Below are positions 13,401-22,547 of a DNA stretch of 64,000 bases, in pieces. The position numbers were made by a program, and so were the translations under genes. The stretch is from Dermacentor variabilis. Taxonomy: Eukaryota; Arthropoda; Arachnida; Ixodida; Ixodidae. Every line of letters starts with the position of its first letter. Within the stretch, counting starts at the first letter, position 1. The stretch is from positions 123,703,105-123,767,104 of the forward strand of contig NC_134572.1 of NCBI RefSeq assembly GCF_050947875.1, written 5' to 3'. A model generated the notes under the pieces. That model searched no databases. It was not told where the DNA came from and worked only from the letters and a program-made list of their open reading frames with translations.

Positions 13401-16400
13401 CTTAAACCTCACCCCAGCCAGCTGCACATGCCATAAAAATAAAAGTTAAGCTGCTCAATCAGTAAACCTCTTTACACAGCAATGACATGCTAAAAACTAG
13501 CACCACAACCAATGCCAGAAAGTGAGAGAAGGAAAACAATGTAGAAGTACGTGAATGCAAGCATGTTGTCAGGAAATACAATGTGACATTGTCACAGAGG
13601 TCAGAGAATATCAGGAGTGTCCTTACTTATACATCACTTGAAACTGAAATGTATTCATGTCCACCAGTCAGCCAACATCACAGTCTGCTTATACAGTTTT
13701 ATTATTCTCTATGCCTTCACGTACAATACATGTATGCTTCACTCCCGTTGAGCATACACCTTTTGTCAAAAGTTTCCAATCTCTTGCACAAGCAAAAAGT
13801 TTTGCTGCCAGGCCCTGTTGTAGGCCTCCAGTAGCATGGCTGGTTACAAAGCTCAGGAGACTGAAGAGCATCTGTCCGATTCAATCTCCTTACAGGTTCA
13901 TCTTCCCACACACACAAAAAAAAATTACAGAAAGGCAAGACAAAACACAAAAAGGACACAAGAGCAGGAAGAACACAACATGAGTACGCAGCACATGTTT
14001 TCGTGTTGTGTCCTTGCTGTCCTTGTGTTGCGTCCTTTGTCGCAATCAAATTGCTAGCTTTGTGTTGTGCCTTCACATTCTGTTCTTTTGTTGTTTCTGT
14101 CTATCCGCCTTTCTTTCTTTTTTAATGGTGCTATAAGTCTGTAAAAATGTCATGCTGACAAGGTCAAACCTCAAACATTTAATTTCTGATTTTGGAGGGA
14201 AGCTTTACAGGGTCCTCAATGCACAGCATAATAAAAAATCAAGAGCATTGCTTGAGCACTCATGAAAGTGAAATGTGCTGAAAGGCATCAGAATCGGAAA
14301 AAGGCATCACAACAAAATCACATTCCTTACGAAGGCTCACTCATTCCATCCCTCTGGGCCTCTGTTCTATGATGCATTATTTACCTTGCACACGTTGCTG
14401 CTACTGCATACAATGTTTCTTGTTGATTTGTTGATTTTTCCCTTTCCGCATTCAAAATGCATTAGGAGCACACTTCAAGCCAAAAGTAAGGTCATGAGAC
14501 GTCACGATTTAGGCGGGACATGTCCTGTGTTTCCGCCATGGCCCCATTGTCCCATAGCTCACTTATGGGATAGTGTTTTGTACTGCTTTTCCCTCTCCAA
14601 ACCCTGAAATGCCTGCCCTGTGGTGCCAAATTGGCTGTTGATTTTCTCAGGTGTGGCATCTCTACCTCGAAAAGTACTCGTGAGGTGAGTGGCAAAGTGA
14701 AACACGGCCAAAATTGAGGCAGCAGCACATATAGTATTAAAAAGGTTCGGAAATTGAACTGCTCGCTTTCTGAATTAAAATAAGATCGCACCTCTCCAGC
14801 ACGTACGACCACTTATGCCTCGTATGCTTTCTCAACCAAACTGCAACGAAATTCGCAATGCACTGGCTAACGAACTCCACTCACCCCACTCACCCTCACC
14901 CCACTCACCCTCACCCCACTCATACTGACCCCACTATCTTGCTTGTCATGTATGTAATGTTGGAAGCACATGAAATAACATTGAAACTCAAGTACAAATT
15001 TACTGAATAGCTTTAAAAAGAGCTTTCCTTCCAATAAATAAAACTTGGAATAAACATTGCATATCATTTCCAACTTTGCCCTCCGAGAAATCTGGTCGCA
15101 TTAGCCAAAAGACAAGTTGGTGGTCTCAAAATGGATTAACATTTCCTGGCTGACCAAATGAACTTTATGTTGACCTCACGCAACAATAAGCAACCACAGG
15201 ACACTGCTGGTTTCAGAAGTATGGTACAATGCGTGAAGGACTATAGTTGCAATCCACAAATTCACCATAAATTTCCAGGAAAGAAAAGCATAAAAGTGTT
15301 AAAAAGAATTTTAAACAAACAAAACTATTCTCAAGTCACTCTTTCCCTCACAGCAGAGACGCTAAGGTGAAAATAGCAAGCCAGTGATAAGCTATGTGCA
15401 CCCCGCACACGAGGCGTCACTTGTTTTCGAATGGAGAAGGAGCTGTGGCGTAATACCAGGCCTGACGTACAAGGCTGGTGATAATGTCTACACCCTATGT
15501 GGTGACGGCGGCACGCGACACAAGTTTGTTTAGACGATAAGGAAATCCATTGGCGCAGCATATCAGAAAGGCAGGTTTCCAAGTTCGCAATCAGCACAAG
15601 GTAGTGTCGGGCAAAAACAAAGAATGATTAGAAGCTCGTGATACCCAGCAAGGGCCTTCCCCGAGCTAAACAAGAAATAAATTTGTAGGACGATCTTGCT
15701 ATTTAACATGTAGATGCTGTTCGGAACAATGAACGAGTGCAAAGTTTCCATGTCAAAGATAATTGGCAATAAAGCTGTTCAAGAAAGTATGTCACCTGGC
15801 CCTACGTACGAGATTTGACAAGGCCAAATGCCACAAACTTTCATAACGCACTCTCCAGATCACTCGTGCAAGCTGGACAGCTCCCTGTTATCTTTCCTGC
15901 TCATTTTCCATGTTCCGATTGTTCTCTCCTACAGGTTTCAGCTGGTTTGTGTTGAAATCGAAAGTGTAAAAGACCTATCTCGTGTCGGGCAACTGAGGGC
16001 TGAAGTACAGCCTGATATGCATGGCATTGTCTGCAGTTGAGAATAGAAGAGTGTTACTATGCATATGAAGGTTCAACCTTTGCGTTTTCCAGCTTCTTAG
16101 CTCTAATGAACGGCAATCAGAATAAAAATATTTCCAAGTAAACCTTCACAGGGTGTCTACCAAGTTGACATTTCCAAATTCCCTGAGTTTTCCAGGTTTT
16201 CCCTGAGTGAATTTCCAATATTCCCAGAGGGAGATAGAACTTTGTTTTATGTCAAGACAGGCTCCTTACATCATGTCGCCTAATGGAATCACTCTCTAGT
16301 ACTAGCATGTTAAAAAATAAAAAGAACAACGTAGTCCAGTTTGAATAGTGAGGGGTAGTGTTTATTTTATTCAAAAAGAAAACAGAAAGGAGGGGTTAGT

Positions 16401-19400
16401 AAAATGCACAGCGAATAAAATATCTTCTAAAGAAATAGTAAAAACCATTGCAAATCGAGTCAAACATTCTCAAATACGAATAAGAAAGAGATGCATGCAG
16501 AATATTTATGAATATGAGCCATTTCCATCAACTGATGGCAAGCATGGTATGAGACCCGAACTCGCAAGTGATCGAGATATCTCGCAACAGCTGGTAAGTC
16601 AACCTCAACTGTCCTGACATACTCTCAGCCTGCACACACCGCCTCAGTGTTGCATTTCACTGTTTTAAAGAGTTTTTTTGCTTGGATGAGGGACATCTGC
16701 ATCTCGGCAACAGCCAACACTTTGCTTATAGCGTGGAAGCTCCTTCAAAAAAGTGGTCGCATGCTTCCTTTCCTGTTCATTTCTGAATGCATGGGTCCTT
16801 GTCTTCTTGTTCTCCTTCGGCTGCGTGTTCGCCACACGGACTATTTGAAGCATCCTACTGGACAACTGTACAGTCAGCATCCGATTTTTCGGACTCCCTA
16901 GGGGCCGCGAAAACGTCCGAAAAAATGAATGCATGTCTTCTACAGCCCTTAAGGGTTCAAATCGCCACAGCCATGTCCAAAAAAGCTCTGAAGGCCGGCT
17001 AGTACACTTATTATGCATATCGGTACTTGTACTGTGACAGGAGATGGCGGGTGCACGCGTGTATAATTAAGGAATACATACTAGCTGTGTCCCGTGACAG
17101 CTGCCCCTTCCCACATTTGTTATGCTTCACAGCGTAACATTACTGTAATGAGGCGAAGCTGACTTTCGGGAAACGGCATTATGCAACGCGCTGTGCTTTC
17201 CGAACTTCGCAGCCAACCGCGATGAAAGGCGGTATCGATGCCATTTCTGACAGCGACGAATTCTTTCAATGAAAAACACGGTACAGAACGGCAAGAAGCT
17301 CAATACTGAACCTCGAAGCAGCTAGGCCTAGCATTGCCGCGGTGGTGGCTACGGCTGCAGGCGGATGTGCGTGCGAGTGTGCCGGCTCAAGGCGGCGAGG
17401 TTATCAAAATGACGGCGGTGGTGGTTTTGATTAAGGTCGTTTCGGACCTGCGGTCACAGCAAAAAGTCCGGAAAATAGGACGGCGAAGCGTTCTTGTCGA
17501 AGACGTCCTAGTTATCTGGCGTCCGGAAAGTCAGTCGTTGACTGTGCAACTCCTCCAGCCGATGCGGCGTCAAAGACCATTAGTTACGATTCTTCTCTGT
17601 TGCTCGAGCCAGCATTACTGCGACTTTCGTTCCCTTTCTATGCAATTACAGCTAATTTTCCCTGATAGAAGCAAAAATTCCCTGAGTTTTCCTTGAGTTT
17701 TTCCAGACTACTCAAAATCCCTGAGAATTCCCGGTTTTCCCGGTAGGTTGACATCCTGTTTATTTATCATTTTTTTATGAATATTTCCTCGCTCGTGCTA
17801 TTACTTGTTAAACTTAAAAGCTTGCCATTCCAATCCTAACTTTGAATTATCAATAAACATAGTGCACCTTCATTTTTTTTTATGTAGCACAATGTTTTCA
17901 CAATAACCACAACTGCAAAATAAGATATTTTGCTGTTGTCTTTTCAGAGGGCCAAGTTTGTATCACGACAGAAACAATATTTCCTACTGTGAGCAGAACC
18001 TCAATTAAAGGAGCAAGCATTAATTCCATACAATGACCCGGTCAATAATTGGAGACATGAATGATACATAACACAGTAGAATAAGATGTGTTACATTAAC
18101 AAGCGTAATCAGAGATGTGACGGCTTGGAAGAAAGATGCAATTTTGAACAAAATCTGCAGGGTGTTTTTCTTTTCCTTCCTTATTTTGTAAGGGGGGGGG
18201 GGGGGGGCATAAAAGACACAAAATAAAACAATGGGTCATAAATTATCCTATAAAATCAAGCAGATTGATGTAACTCTTCTAAAACAAGACTGGGACTGCA
18301 GTGCGAGTACAAACATTCATGCCATACAACATTTCATCCAGTTTGAGTGAAGATATTTTTACACTGTGCTGTGTGCTACCTCTCCACTGTCTGTTTCCTT
18401 GAGTGGCAGCATCAACATACATCCCACTTGTTGAGGGACATAGGATCAGACAGTGTACCTATGAAAAGCATCAGGGTGGATGGTCCTGGTAATGTTTTCA
18501 TTCATGCTGTTGTTTCCCTGCAATGAGCTGTCTTCCTACACAACTCGAATTGACAAAGTCCTAAAGCGAGGTCATGTTCTTGGGCAAGTTGCTGTTTAGG
18601 TTTGCTATAGCACATTATTCTGTTTGGCTTAATGTTGAGCAACTTGAAGCAGGGAGAGCAGTCCTCTATTTCTATTTTTTTTCTATTTTGAATTGCTTAT
18701 GTAGTGCCAAGAAAATATGATGTGTGTAAATTTTGAACAGTATGCTTCCAACAAGTCATTTTGTTTGCTTAACTTCATGCAAGGCAGATGACATCTTTAA
18801 ATGTGCAATCGCAAATGGGTAAACTATTTATTGCTGGTCCGTTGCTACTATTCTGTACGCTAAAGATGCCCATACACACGACCTCACTTTCACAATGATG
18901 AAGACACAACATAGAATTGACACACATGGAAAAACACACTACAGCCACCAGAAAACTGCTAAAAGAAACTAAGCCTCAACGAACATGCAGGCAGTCTGCC
19001 AGCCTCCCCTCCTTAAGAAGAAAGATAATTTTGCATGGTCAGTAGATGTAAATTTAGAAAGCTACCAGGAATTTCTGAGTGAATAAAAAGAGAGGTAACT
19101 GTTATATCATGTCGATATACTAGTGTAAAACATATTTCTGCATGAACAACTGTCTGTAGTTCCTTTTATTCCACTACGCTAAAATAGTTCAGAATATTTT
19201 CTGAAAAATAAATATATATCCACATGGTATCCAATGCACATGTTGGAATTCAAATGAAGCAACCCTTCAGTGAAGCTGTTAAATATGAGGGCGAATCAGA
19301 GTGTCCTCGGCCCCTATATTTTTAGCCAAATTACAGCTGTAAACGCAAATTCAACATATCCATTTGCAGCGGTAGACCTTCCTTGAACCGGCTCGGCCTT

Positions 19401-20989
19401 ATCTGTCGGTAGCTCCGTGGTATGGCACTGCTGTCAGTTGTTGAAGATGGTGGTTGTGCTTCACATGTGTACGGCGTATGATCAACAAAGTGCGATTCCT
19501 TTTCTATGGAGCGAGGGACGAACGCCCATCAAAATCCACAGGGAAATGCAGTCCACGTATGAGGAAAGGTGTCTTGCCTTGAGAAGTATGAGGTGGTGGG
19601 TTTGTGAGTTCGCAAATGGCCATGAAGACTTGCATGACAATGAGCATTTGGGGATGCCGCATGCGTCGCTGACTGACCACAGGGGCATTACAAATTTAGT
19701 GCTGCGGGGGGACAAATGTATGAACCGGTTCGAGGACTATGTGGAAAAATAGCATACGGTACGTAGAACAGTACATATATTCGCAATTGCCTGTATGTAC
19801 CTTATTTTGGCCAATAAAAAAATAGGGGCAGAAACTTTCTGATTCACCCTTGCATATGCTATACAACTAATGGAAATGCATACCAATGTGTTTATTTTCA
19901 TCCCGTGTAATGCATAATCTAATGCCACTTTTATATTCATGCCCTACACTGCTCACAAGCTATGCCAAATGCAAAACCAAATCAGGTGGATGCACAGTGT
20001 GAGGCATCTATGCAGTGATGCATGTCTCGAGGACGAAGGCAATGTATGATACTTTTAGAAGGAGGAATGGTGTTGATAGGGGTATGCACAGAAAAGTATG
20101 GCGCCCATCTAAATATTTTTAACGGTTCTGTACTTGGCAAGAATAGGCACACACCCTCTGGCACATGTAGAATGTCTAAATTAAGAGAAAACCAGGTAAA
20201 TCAAAGAGGTCATTAAACATCGCATGCTATTCCATTAAGGCCTATGTGCTTTAGAGGTACCCATCTGCTCACATTACTATATACACAGATTTTATGTTCT
20301 GACTTATAGTTTGACTAAGCAGAACAGAGATGCACTAACTAGCACTATTTTTCCAGTCAGAATACAGGGCTTATATAAGCCTGTTTTCTGGAGGTTGCAT
20401 TTGGTGCACATGGATGTACATATATCCAGTGAAATACCGATCAGACCAGCAGCAAGAGACATGTAAAACTATGGGGGTTAGGCAAAGAAAGAAAACTATG
20501 CTACTTTTCTTTTTTAATGCCTTCAATGCAATCAAACCCGGATATATTGAGTCAGAAGGATCACAAAAAAGTTCTACATATAGGTAATTCAATATATAAA
20601 AGACATTCTATACAAAAATTTTCAAGGGGATTTTACAGCTGTTCGATATGCGCAATAATTTGTACATTTGGGTTCGACTGTATTTCCACAAATTTTACAT
20701 CTCAACCAGTAACAGACAGTTTGCGAAATTCTGTAAATAAGCTGCCTTGGAAGCCTTTGCTTTAACTAGAATGTCGTCCACAGACTGTTACTACCACAAG
20801 TACATAGAGCTTCGGGCCAAGCAGAAAGTGTGATTATGAGGATGCTGGCCAACAGTGCAAGTATAATTACTTTCTAAATTTCTTTACTTAGAAACAGGCT
20901 TTTGTCTCGGTACTACACCTGTGCTTCAGAATGAGATGACTTACTTGATGCAAAGCCAAATTCAAACTACTCTGCTCCACACAGCCCTC

Positions 20990-21034
<45 letters not shown>

Positions 21035-22547
21035 CATGTGGAATCTTACATCCACATTTCATTTTTTAAATGAGAAAGAATAGTTGGTCTGTGGATCAGA
21101 TTTCATGGTTGTAAGAGTGCTTTGCAAGACTGCCAGCTTTCAGATTTTTACACCCTGTCCACTCAAGAAACAAGATAACTGACATTTGATGACAGAACTA
21201 CATCCATGTAATGTGGTAGAAGTGGTCATAAAAAAGGAGAGAAGGTGGCATGCCTTGAGAAGTTCTCCTTCATTGAGGCTCCAGAAAGCCTTGAGGAAGT
21301 CCAGAGATGCATTCTGGGTAACGTCCACAATGTGGTTGGCTCTTGCCTCTGGGTTCAAGGTGTACTTGCCACAGTTGATGAGTGAGGCTGCAGCATGGGC
21401 AAGTGCTCCTCCAGACTGGCGGTACTGATCACTGAATGAAGCCATGACTATGTTGAGTCCAGTAATGATGCGGCGCATTGACTCACAGAACTGAAAGGAA
21501 TCAATATATGTAATTTAGCAAATTTGCACAATGAAACTTGCATTCATAATGATAGATTTCATGCCACATGAGCGCATCAATCTCCTTTTTGTCATCACAG
21601 ACATTGCTGGTTTCATAAGTACCATTATGTATATAAGAAACATTCTTTTTATTCCTGCCTCTATTTCCCAACAAGCTTTGAAACTATTGCCTGCGGTGCT
21701 TTCCTGTAAAGTCATTGATGTTTCTTGCATAGTAATAGTGATACATAGATGTGTTAATTATGCGATCTATAAAGTGTGAGGAAAAAGAGTAAGAAATAGA
21801 ATCTTGCAAGGACTATCCAGCAATGTGCTCTAAAAAGTGCACACATGTACATACTTCTGCATCTGCAAAACCGACCAAGTTTTAAATCGCTGCAATTTTT
21901 GGGGGTTCACAGTTTCATACGTATAGGTTGCTCATTTTCTTATGACAGAAACTCTTTGGCGCGAAACGTCCCAATTGCCGTATCGAGCAGCACTAATCGT
22001 GAGAATAGATCTTATCAGCAGTGGAAACTTAACTTACATAAAAGCCAGCCAGTCTTCCATAGAAGCCGACTTGAGGAAGCGACCCGTACTCTTCTAGAAG
22101 TTCCTTAATGCTCAGCTTCTCACCAACAAACAAGTCGCCCGCTGTTCCAACGTCGAGCATCCGGCGTAAAAACTGGGCGCTCACTTGCATTCCCGCGACC
22201 ACGCTCAGATGGGCCTCCAGCTCTTTCTGATAAAACTCTGCCCTGAAGAACATCGAGTCCCTGCTAGCTATGACATGTCGGCAGAGCTTAATGCAGATGG
22301 GAAGAAACCTGTTCACTATGATCAGGCACGTCCTGTATCCATTCCCGGGTGTCTCGGCATCAAAATCGTAGAGGTGGGCCTTTCGAGCGATCAACGCGCA
22401 GTCGTCACGAAGTTGCATGACCGCGTCGTGAAGATCGCCGAACTGGTTGGAGAAGCGTCGTCCCATGTCCGATTGCAGTGCGCTCTCGAAATAATCCCCA
22501 TTGTCTTCGATGAGCGACAGCAGCTCCGAGCACTTTCCTTCATCCAT
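419..22547 (-). CDS. LIPE: Hormone-sensitive lipase gene, 5' part (five exons, introns included)
   Basis: This is a neutral lipase of the HSL family, which hydrolyses diacylglycerol, cholesteryl esters and related lipids at the lipid-droplet surface. Five minus-strand exons (22547-22038, 21490-21254, 10090-9908, 5797-5687, 563-419) join in phase to 395 codons. Residues 1 to about 300 match the family's N-terminal domain. Residues 332-337 read HCHGGG, the oxyanion-hole motif of the HSL group of alpha/beta hydrolases. Exon 5 carries VDYSLSPEAPFPRALEE, the conserved block that follows. The GDSAGG nucleophile exon, the rest of the hydrolase fold and the regulatory module are not in the window, so the gene runs off the left edge. 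Mammalian HSL is about 775 residues, so roughly half is present. Introns 2 and 3 appear to use GC donors. The gene is head to head with DCAF8. Identity is based on recognised motifs and collinear alignment by eye. Confidence 0.93.
699..847 (+). repeat. 149-bp direct repeat, right copy
   Basis: This copy is about 98-99 percent identical to 127-275 by eye, in the same orientation and 572 bases away. Such similarity in an intron implies a recent duplication, a young repeat family or an assembly artefact. Confidence 0.95.
1178..1560. repeat. GC-rich block, possible mobile-element fragment
   Basis: Base composition shifts sharply to GC-rich relative to the surrounding intron. The block contains a (GTCT)n-like stretch near 1411-1427 and a run of 14 C. 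Open frames exist on both strands but look like composition effects. It may be part of an LTR or another repeat; I do not recognise it. Confidence 0.3.
3538..4774 (+). mobile_element. Tigger-like (pogo/Tc1-mariner) DNA transposon, internally deleted
   Basis: The terminal inverted repeats read TACAGTCGAACCCG..CTATATCGAAC on the left and the reverse complement of TACAGTCGAACCCAGCTATATCGAAC's first part on the right, with TA at both outer edges. Inside is the helix-turn-helix segment of a Tigger-type transposase (about 3984-4130, residues including GEKSDD and IPRSTLSTILKNKGEI) and then an acidic C-terminal tail (about 4320-4470, including IADIVPSTSESG). The DDE catalytic core between them is missing. 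At 1.24 kb it is much shorter than an autonomous Tigger of about 2.4 kb, so it is non-autonomous. Confidence 0.88.
3984..4640 (+). pseudogene. Tigger-like transposase remnant (N-terminal HTH plus C-terminal tail)
   Basis: The plus-strand frames encode a CENP-B/Tigger N-terminal DNA-binding motif (CKIPRSTLSTILKNK) followed, after a deletion and frame changes, by the serine/acidic tail typical of the end of Tigger transposases. The DDE catalytic part is absent, so the copy cannot make an active enzyme. Confidence 0.75.
4905..5093 (-). pseudogene. C-terminal fragment of a LINE reverse transcriptase
   Basis: The minus frame reads ...TKLGNTYQVRANLYANSFFVKTIAQWNRL.... This resembles the end of CR1/L2/jockey-type reverse transcriptase proteins, where an R-x(5-10)-SFFPRTIxxWNxLP motif precedes the stop. 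No RT core is visible nearby, so this is a 5'-truncated or decayed copy. The call rests on one motif. Confidence 0.5.
5687..5797 (-). CDS. LIPE: HSL coding exon 4 (HGGG oxyanion-hole exon)
   Basis: This exon has 37 codons ending LLLHCHGGGFVSQTPDSHE. The HGGG motif that stabilises the tetrahedral intermediate in HSL-group hydrolases is intact. The acceptor is TTTGCAG and the donor GTGAGT, with phase 0 at both ends. The segment between RKGQ (exon 3) and HCHGGG is 21 residues here against about 34 in mammals. This is either natural shortening of a variable linker or a missed micro-exon in the intron to the right. Confidence 0.94.
6363..6456. repeat. (AAT)n microsatellite
   Basis: This is an almost perfect trinucleotide tract of about 31 units, giving artificial poly-Asn, poly-Tyr and poly-Leu reading frames on the two strands. 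Confidence 0.98.
6826..7020 (+). repeat. Fold-back repeat with three copies of a hammerhead-like unit
   Basis: Three copies of one unit are seen. One is inverted (about 6838-6893) and two are direct (about 6893-6945 and 6947-7017). The direct unit reads CCTTGAAGARGACAAGTCC, then ACTTGTCGAAACG, then TTGGCTCYTGCTTTCACC. GACAAGT and ACTTGTC form a stem between TTGAAGA and GAAAC, the layout of a hammerhead core (CUGANGA - stem II - GAAAC) except that the first core C is T. Penelope-like elements carry such motifs at their ends; no Penelope reading frame is visible here. Confidence 0.55.
9908..10090 (-). CDS. LIPE: HSL coding exon 3 (end of N-terminal domain)
   Basis: This exon has 61 codons, running from RVPQWICPSLEVCEVVTVPE to RLLSYRWRKGQ. 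The acceptor is CACTGCAG after a pyrimidine-rich stretch. An in-frame TGA about 45 bases upstream limits how far the exon could extend. The final RLLSY-x-x-R-x-GQ matches the conserved VRLISYDLREGQ block just before the hydrolase domain. The exon then meets GCGAGT in the context CAG|GCGAGT, a typical GC-AG intron donor. Phase is 0 at both ends. Confidence 0.88.
10382..10513. repeat. (TG)n microsatellite
   Basis: This is a dinucleotide TG tract of about 130 bases with a few CG interruptions near both ends, giving spurious Val/Cys and Thr/His reading frames. Confidence 0.98.
11683..11765 (+). repeat. Purine-rich GAAA-type low-complexity tract
   Basis: This is an almost pure A/G stretch built from GAAAGAAA-like units. 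The Lys/Glu-rich reading frames over it are composition artefacts. Confidence 0.85.
12468..12780 (+). repeat. Interspersed repeat with TTAAAGAGGCCCTGAAACAC end
   Basis: The edge sequence CTTAAAGAGGCCCTGAAACA resembles the edges at 26806 (CTTAAAGGGTCCCTTCACCA) and, reversed, 49256 (GCCTTTAAAGGGCCTCTCAC). All belong to a loose family of tick repeats that begin TTAAAGGG-CCCT. The other end is not defined; class unknown. Confidence 0.4.
14878..14933. repeat. 15-bp C-rich tandem repeat
   Basis: This is about three and a half copies of CCCCACTCACCCTCA, the last degenerate (CCCCACTCATACTGA). Confidence 0.9.
16149..17758. mobile_element. TIR element of unknown superfamily (CAGGRTGTCNACC ends), host of a nested insertion
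   Basis: The left end reads CAGGGTGTCTACCAAGTTGA and the right end, reversed, CAGGATGTCAACCTACCGGG. Both are followed by runs of the TTCCCTGAGTTTTCC type (16180-16225 and 17640-17735). I see no clear target duplication, so the exact ends and superfamily stay open. The open frames inside (for example 16348-16617) are not recognised. A smaller Tigger-like element sits inside it (16869-17545). Confidence 0.6.
16869..17545. mobile_element. Tigger-like non-autonomous element nested in the 16149-17758 element
   Basis: The left end TACAGTCAGCATCCGATTTT continues to TTCGGAC. The right end, reversed, is ACAGTCAACGACTGACTTTC followed by CGGAC. These are inverted repeats of the same type as the 35510-36613 element. 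The block at 17403-17520 is closely similar to 52605-52735 in a different TIR element. No transposase core remains. Confidence 0.6.
18192..18207 (+). repeat. Poly-G run
   Basis: A run of 16 G within the intron. Nothing else is visible around it. Confidence 0.95.
19284..19856 (+). mobile_element. Mariner-like element, internally deleted
   Basis: The inverted ends are AGGGCGAATCAGAGTGTCCT (19288) and, from the right, AGGGTGAATCAGAAAGTTTC (ending 19850), each continuing into CCCCTAT and GGCC-type sequence, with TA at both flanks. The inside encodes only the N-terminal HTH part of a mariner transposase. At about 570 bp it is far shorter than a full mariner of about 1.3 kb. Confidence 0.8.
19447..19751 (+). 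pseudogene. Mariner transposase N-terminal fragment
   Basis: The reading frame contains AIPFLWSEGRTPIKIHREMQ, then RWWVCEFANGHEDLHDNE, matching the N-terminal helix-turn-helix region of mariner-family transposases (pattern I-x-FLW-EG-x-x-I, W-x-x-EF-x-x-G). The DD34D catalytic residues are missing because the frame ends soon after. Confidence 0.75.
20527..20682. mobile_element. Short Tigger-like MITE
   Basis: This is about 155 bp with ends CAATCAAACCCGGATATATT and, reversed, TACAGTCGAACCCAAATGTA. The part TTTTCAAGGGGATTTTACAG near the right end recurs at about 51560-51585. No coding content. Confidence 0.65.
20992..21034. repeat. (AT)n(AG)n microsatellite
   Basis: An AT dinucleotide tract of about 28 bases runs directly into an AG tract of about 14 bases. 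Confidence 0.97.
21254..21490 (-). CDS. LIPE: HSL coding exon 2 (N-terminal domain)
   Basis: This exon has 79 codons, running from FCESMRRIITGLNIVMASFS to SLNEGELLK. The acceptor is TTTCAG ending at 21491. The segment matches the part of HSL that reads roughly SFGEHY...AASSL...G+...DPE...QN...FWKAFW in vertebrates. The best protein alignment ends at LLK, where the next bases are GCATGC. No GT donor lies near this point, so a GC donor at 21253-21252 is inferred. It ends in phase 0, agreeing with exon 3. Confidence 0.88.
21491..22037 (-). other. HSL intron 1
   Basis: This intron of 547 bases has donor GTAAGT and acceptor TTTCAG. I see no repeat or RNA gene in it. The open frames in it have no recognisable domain. 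Confidence 0.85.
22038..22547 (-). CDS. LIPE: HSL coding exon 1 (N-terminal domain)
   Basis: This exon has 170 codons, starting MDEGKCSELLSLIEDN. I chose the ATG at 22547-22545 because it has A at -3 and G at +4 and because family proteins begin at about this point; a longer open frame upstream has only a TTG. The exon contains DAETPGNGYR, matching the conserved D-ETPANGYR block of HSL N-terminal domains, and it ends GFYGRLAGFY. The donor is GTAAGT at 22037-22032, and the exon ends in phase 0. Confidence 0.93.

Larger units (their letters stand above)
10091..21253 (-). other. HSL intron 2
   Basis: This is an 11-kb intron. It holds a (TG)n tract, a purine-rich stretch (11683-11765), a repeat starting near 12468, a C-rich tandem repeat (14878-14933), a nested TIR element pair (16149-17758), a G run (18192-18207), a mariner remnant (19284-19856), a MITE (20527-20682) and an (AT)n(AG)n tract. 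Stretches 10520-11680, 12790-14870, 14940-16140, 17760-19280 and 19860-20520 show nothing I can support. Confidence 0.7.
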
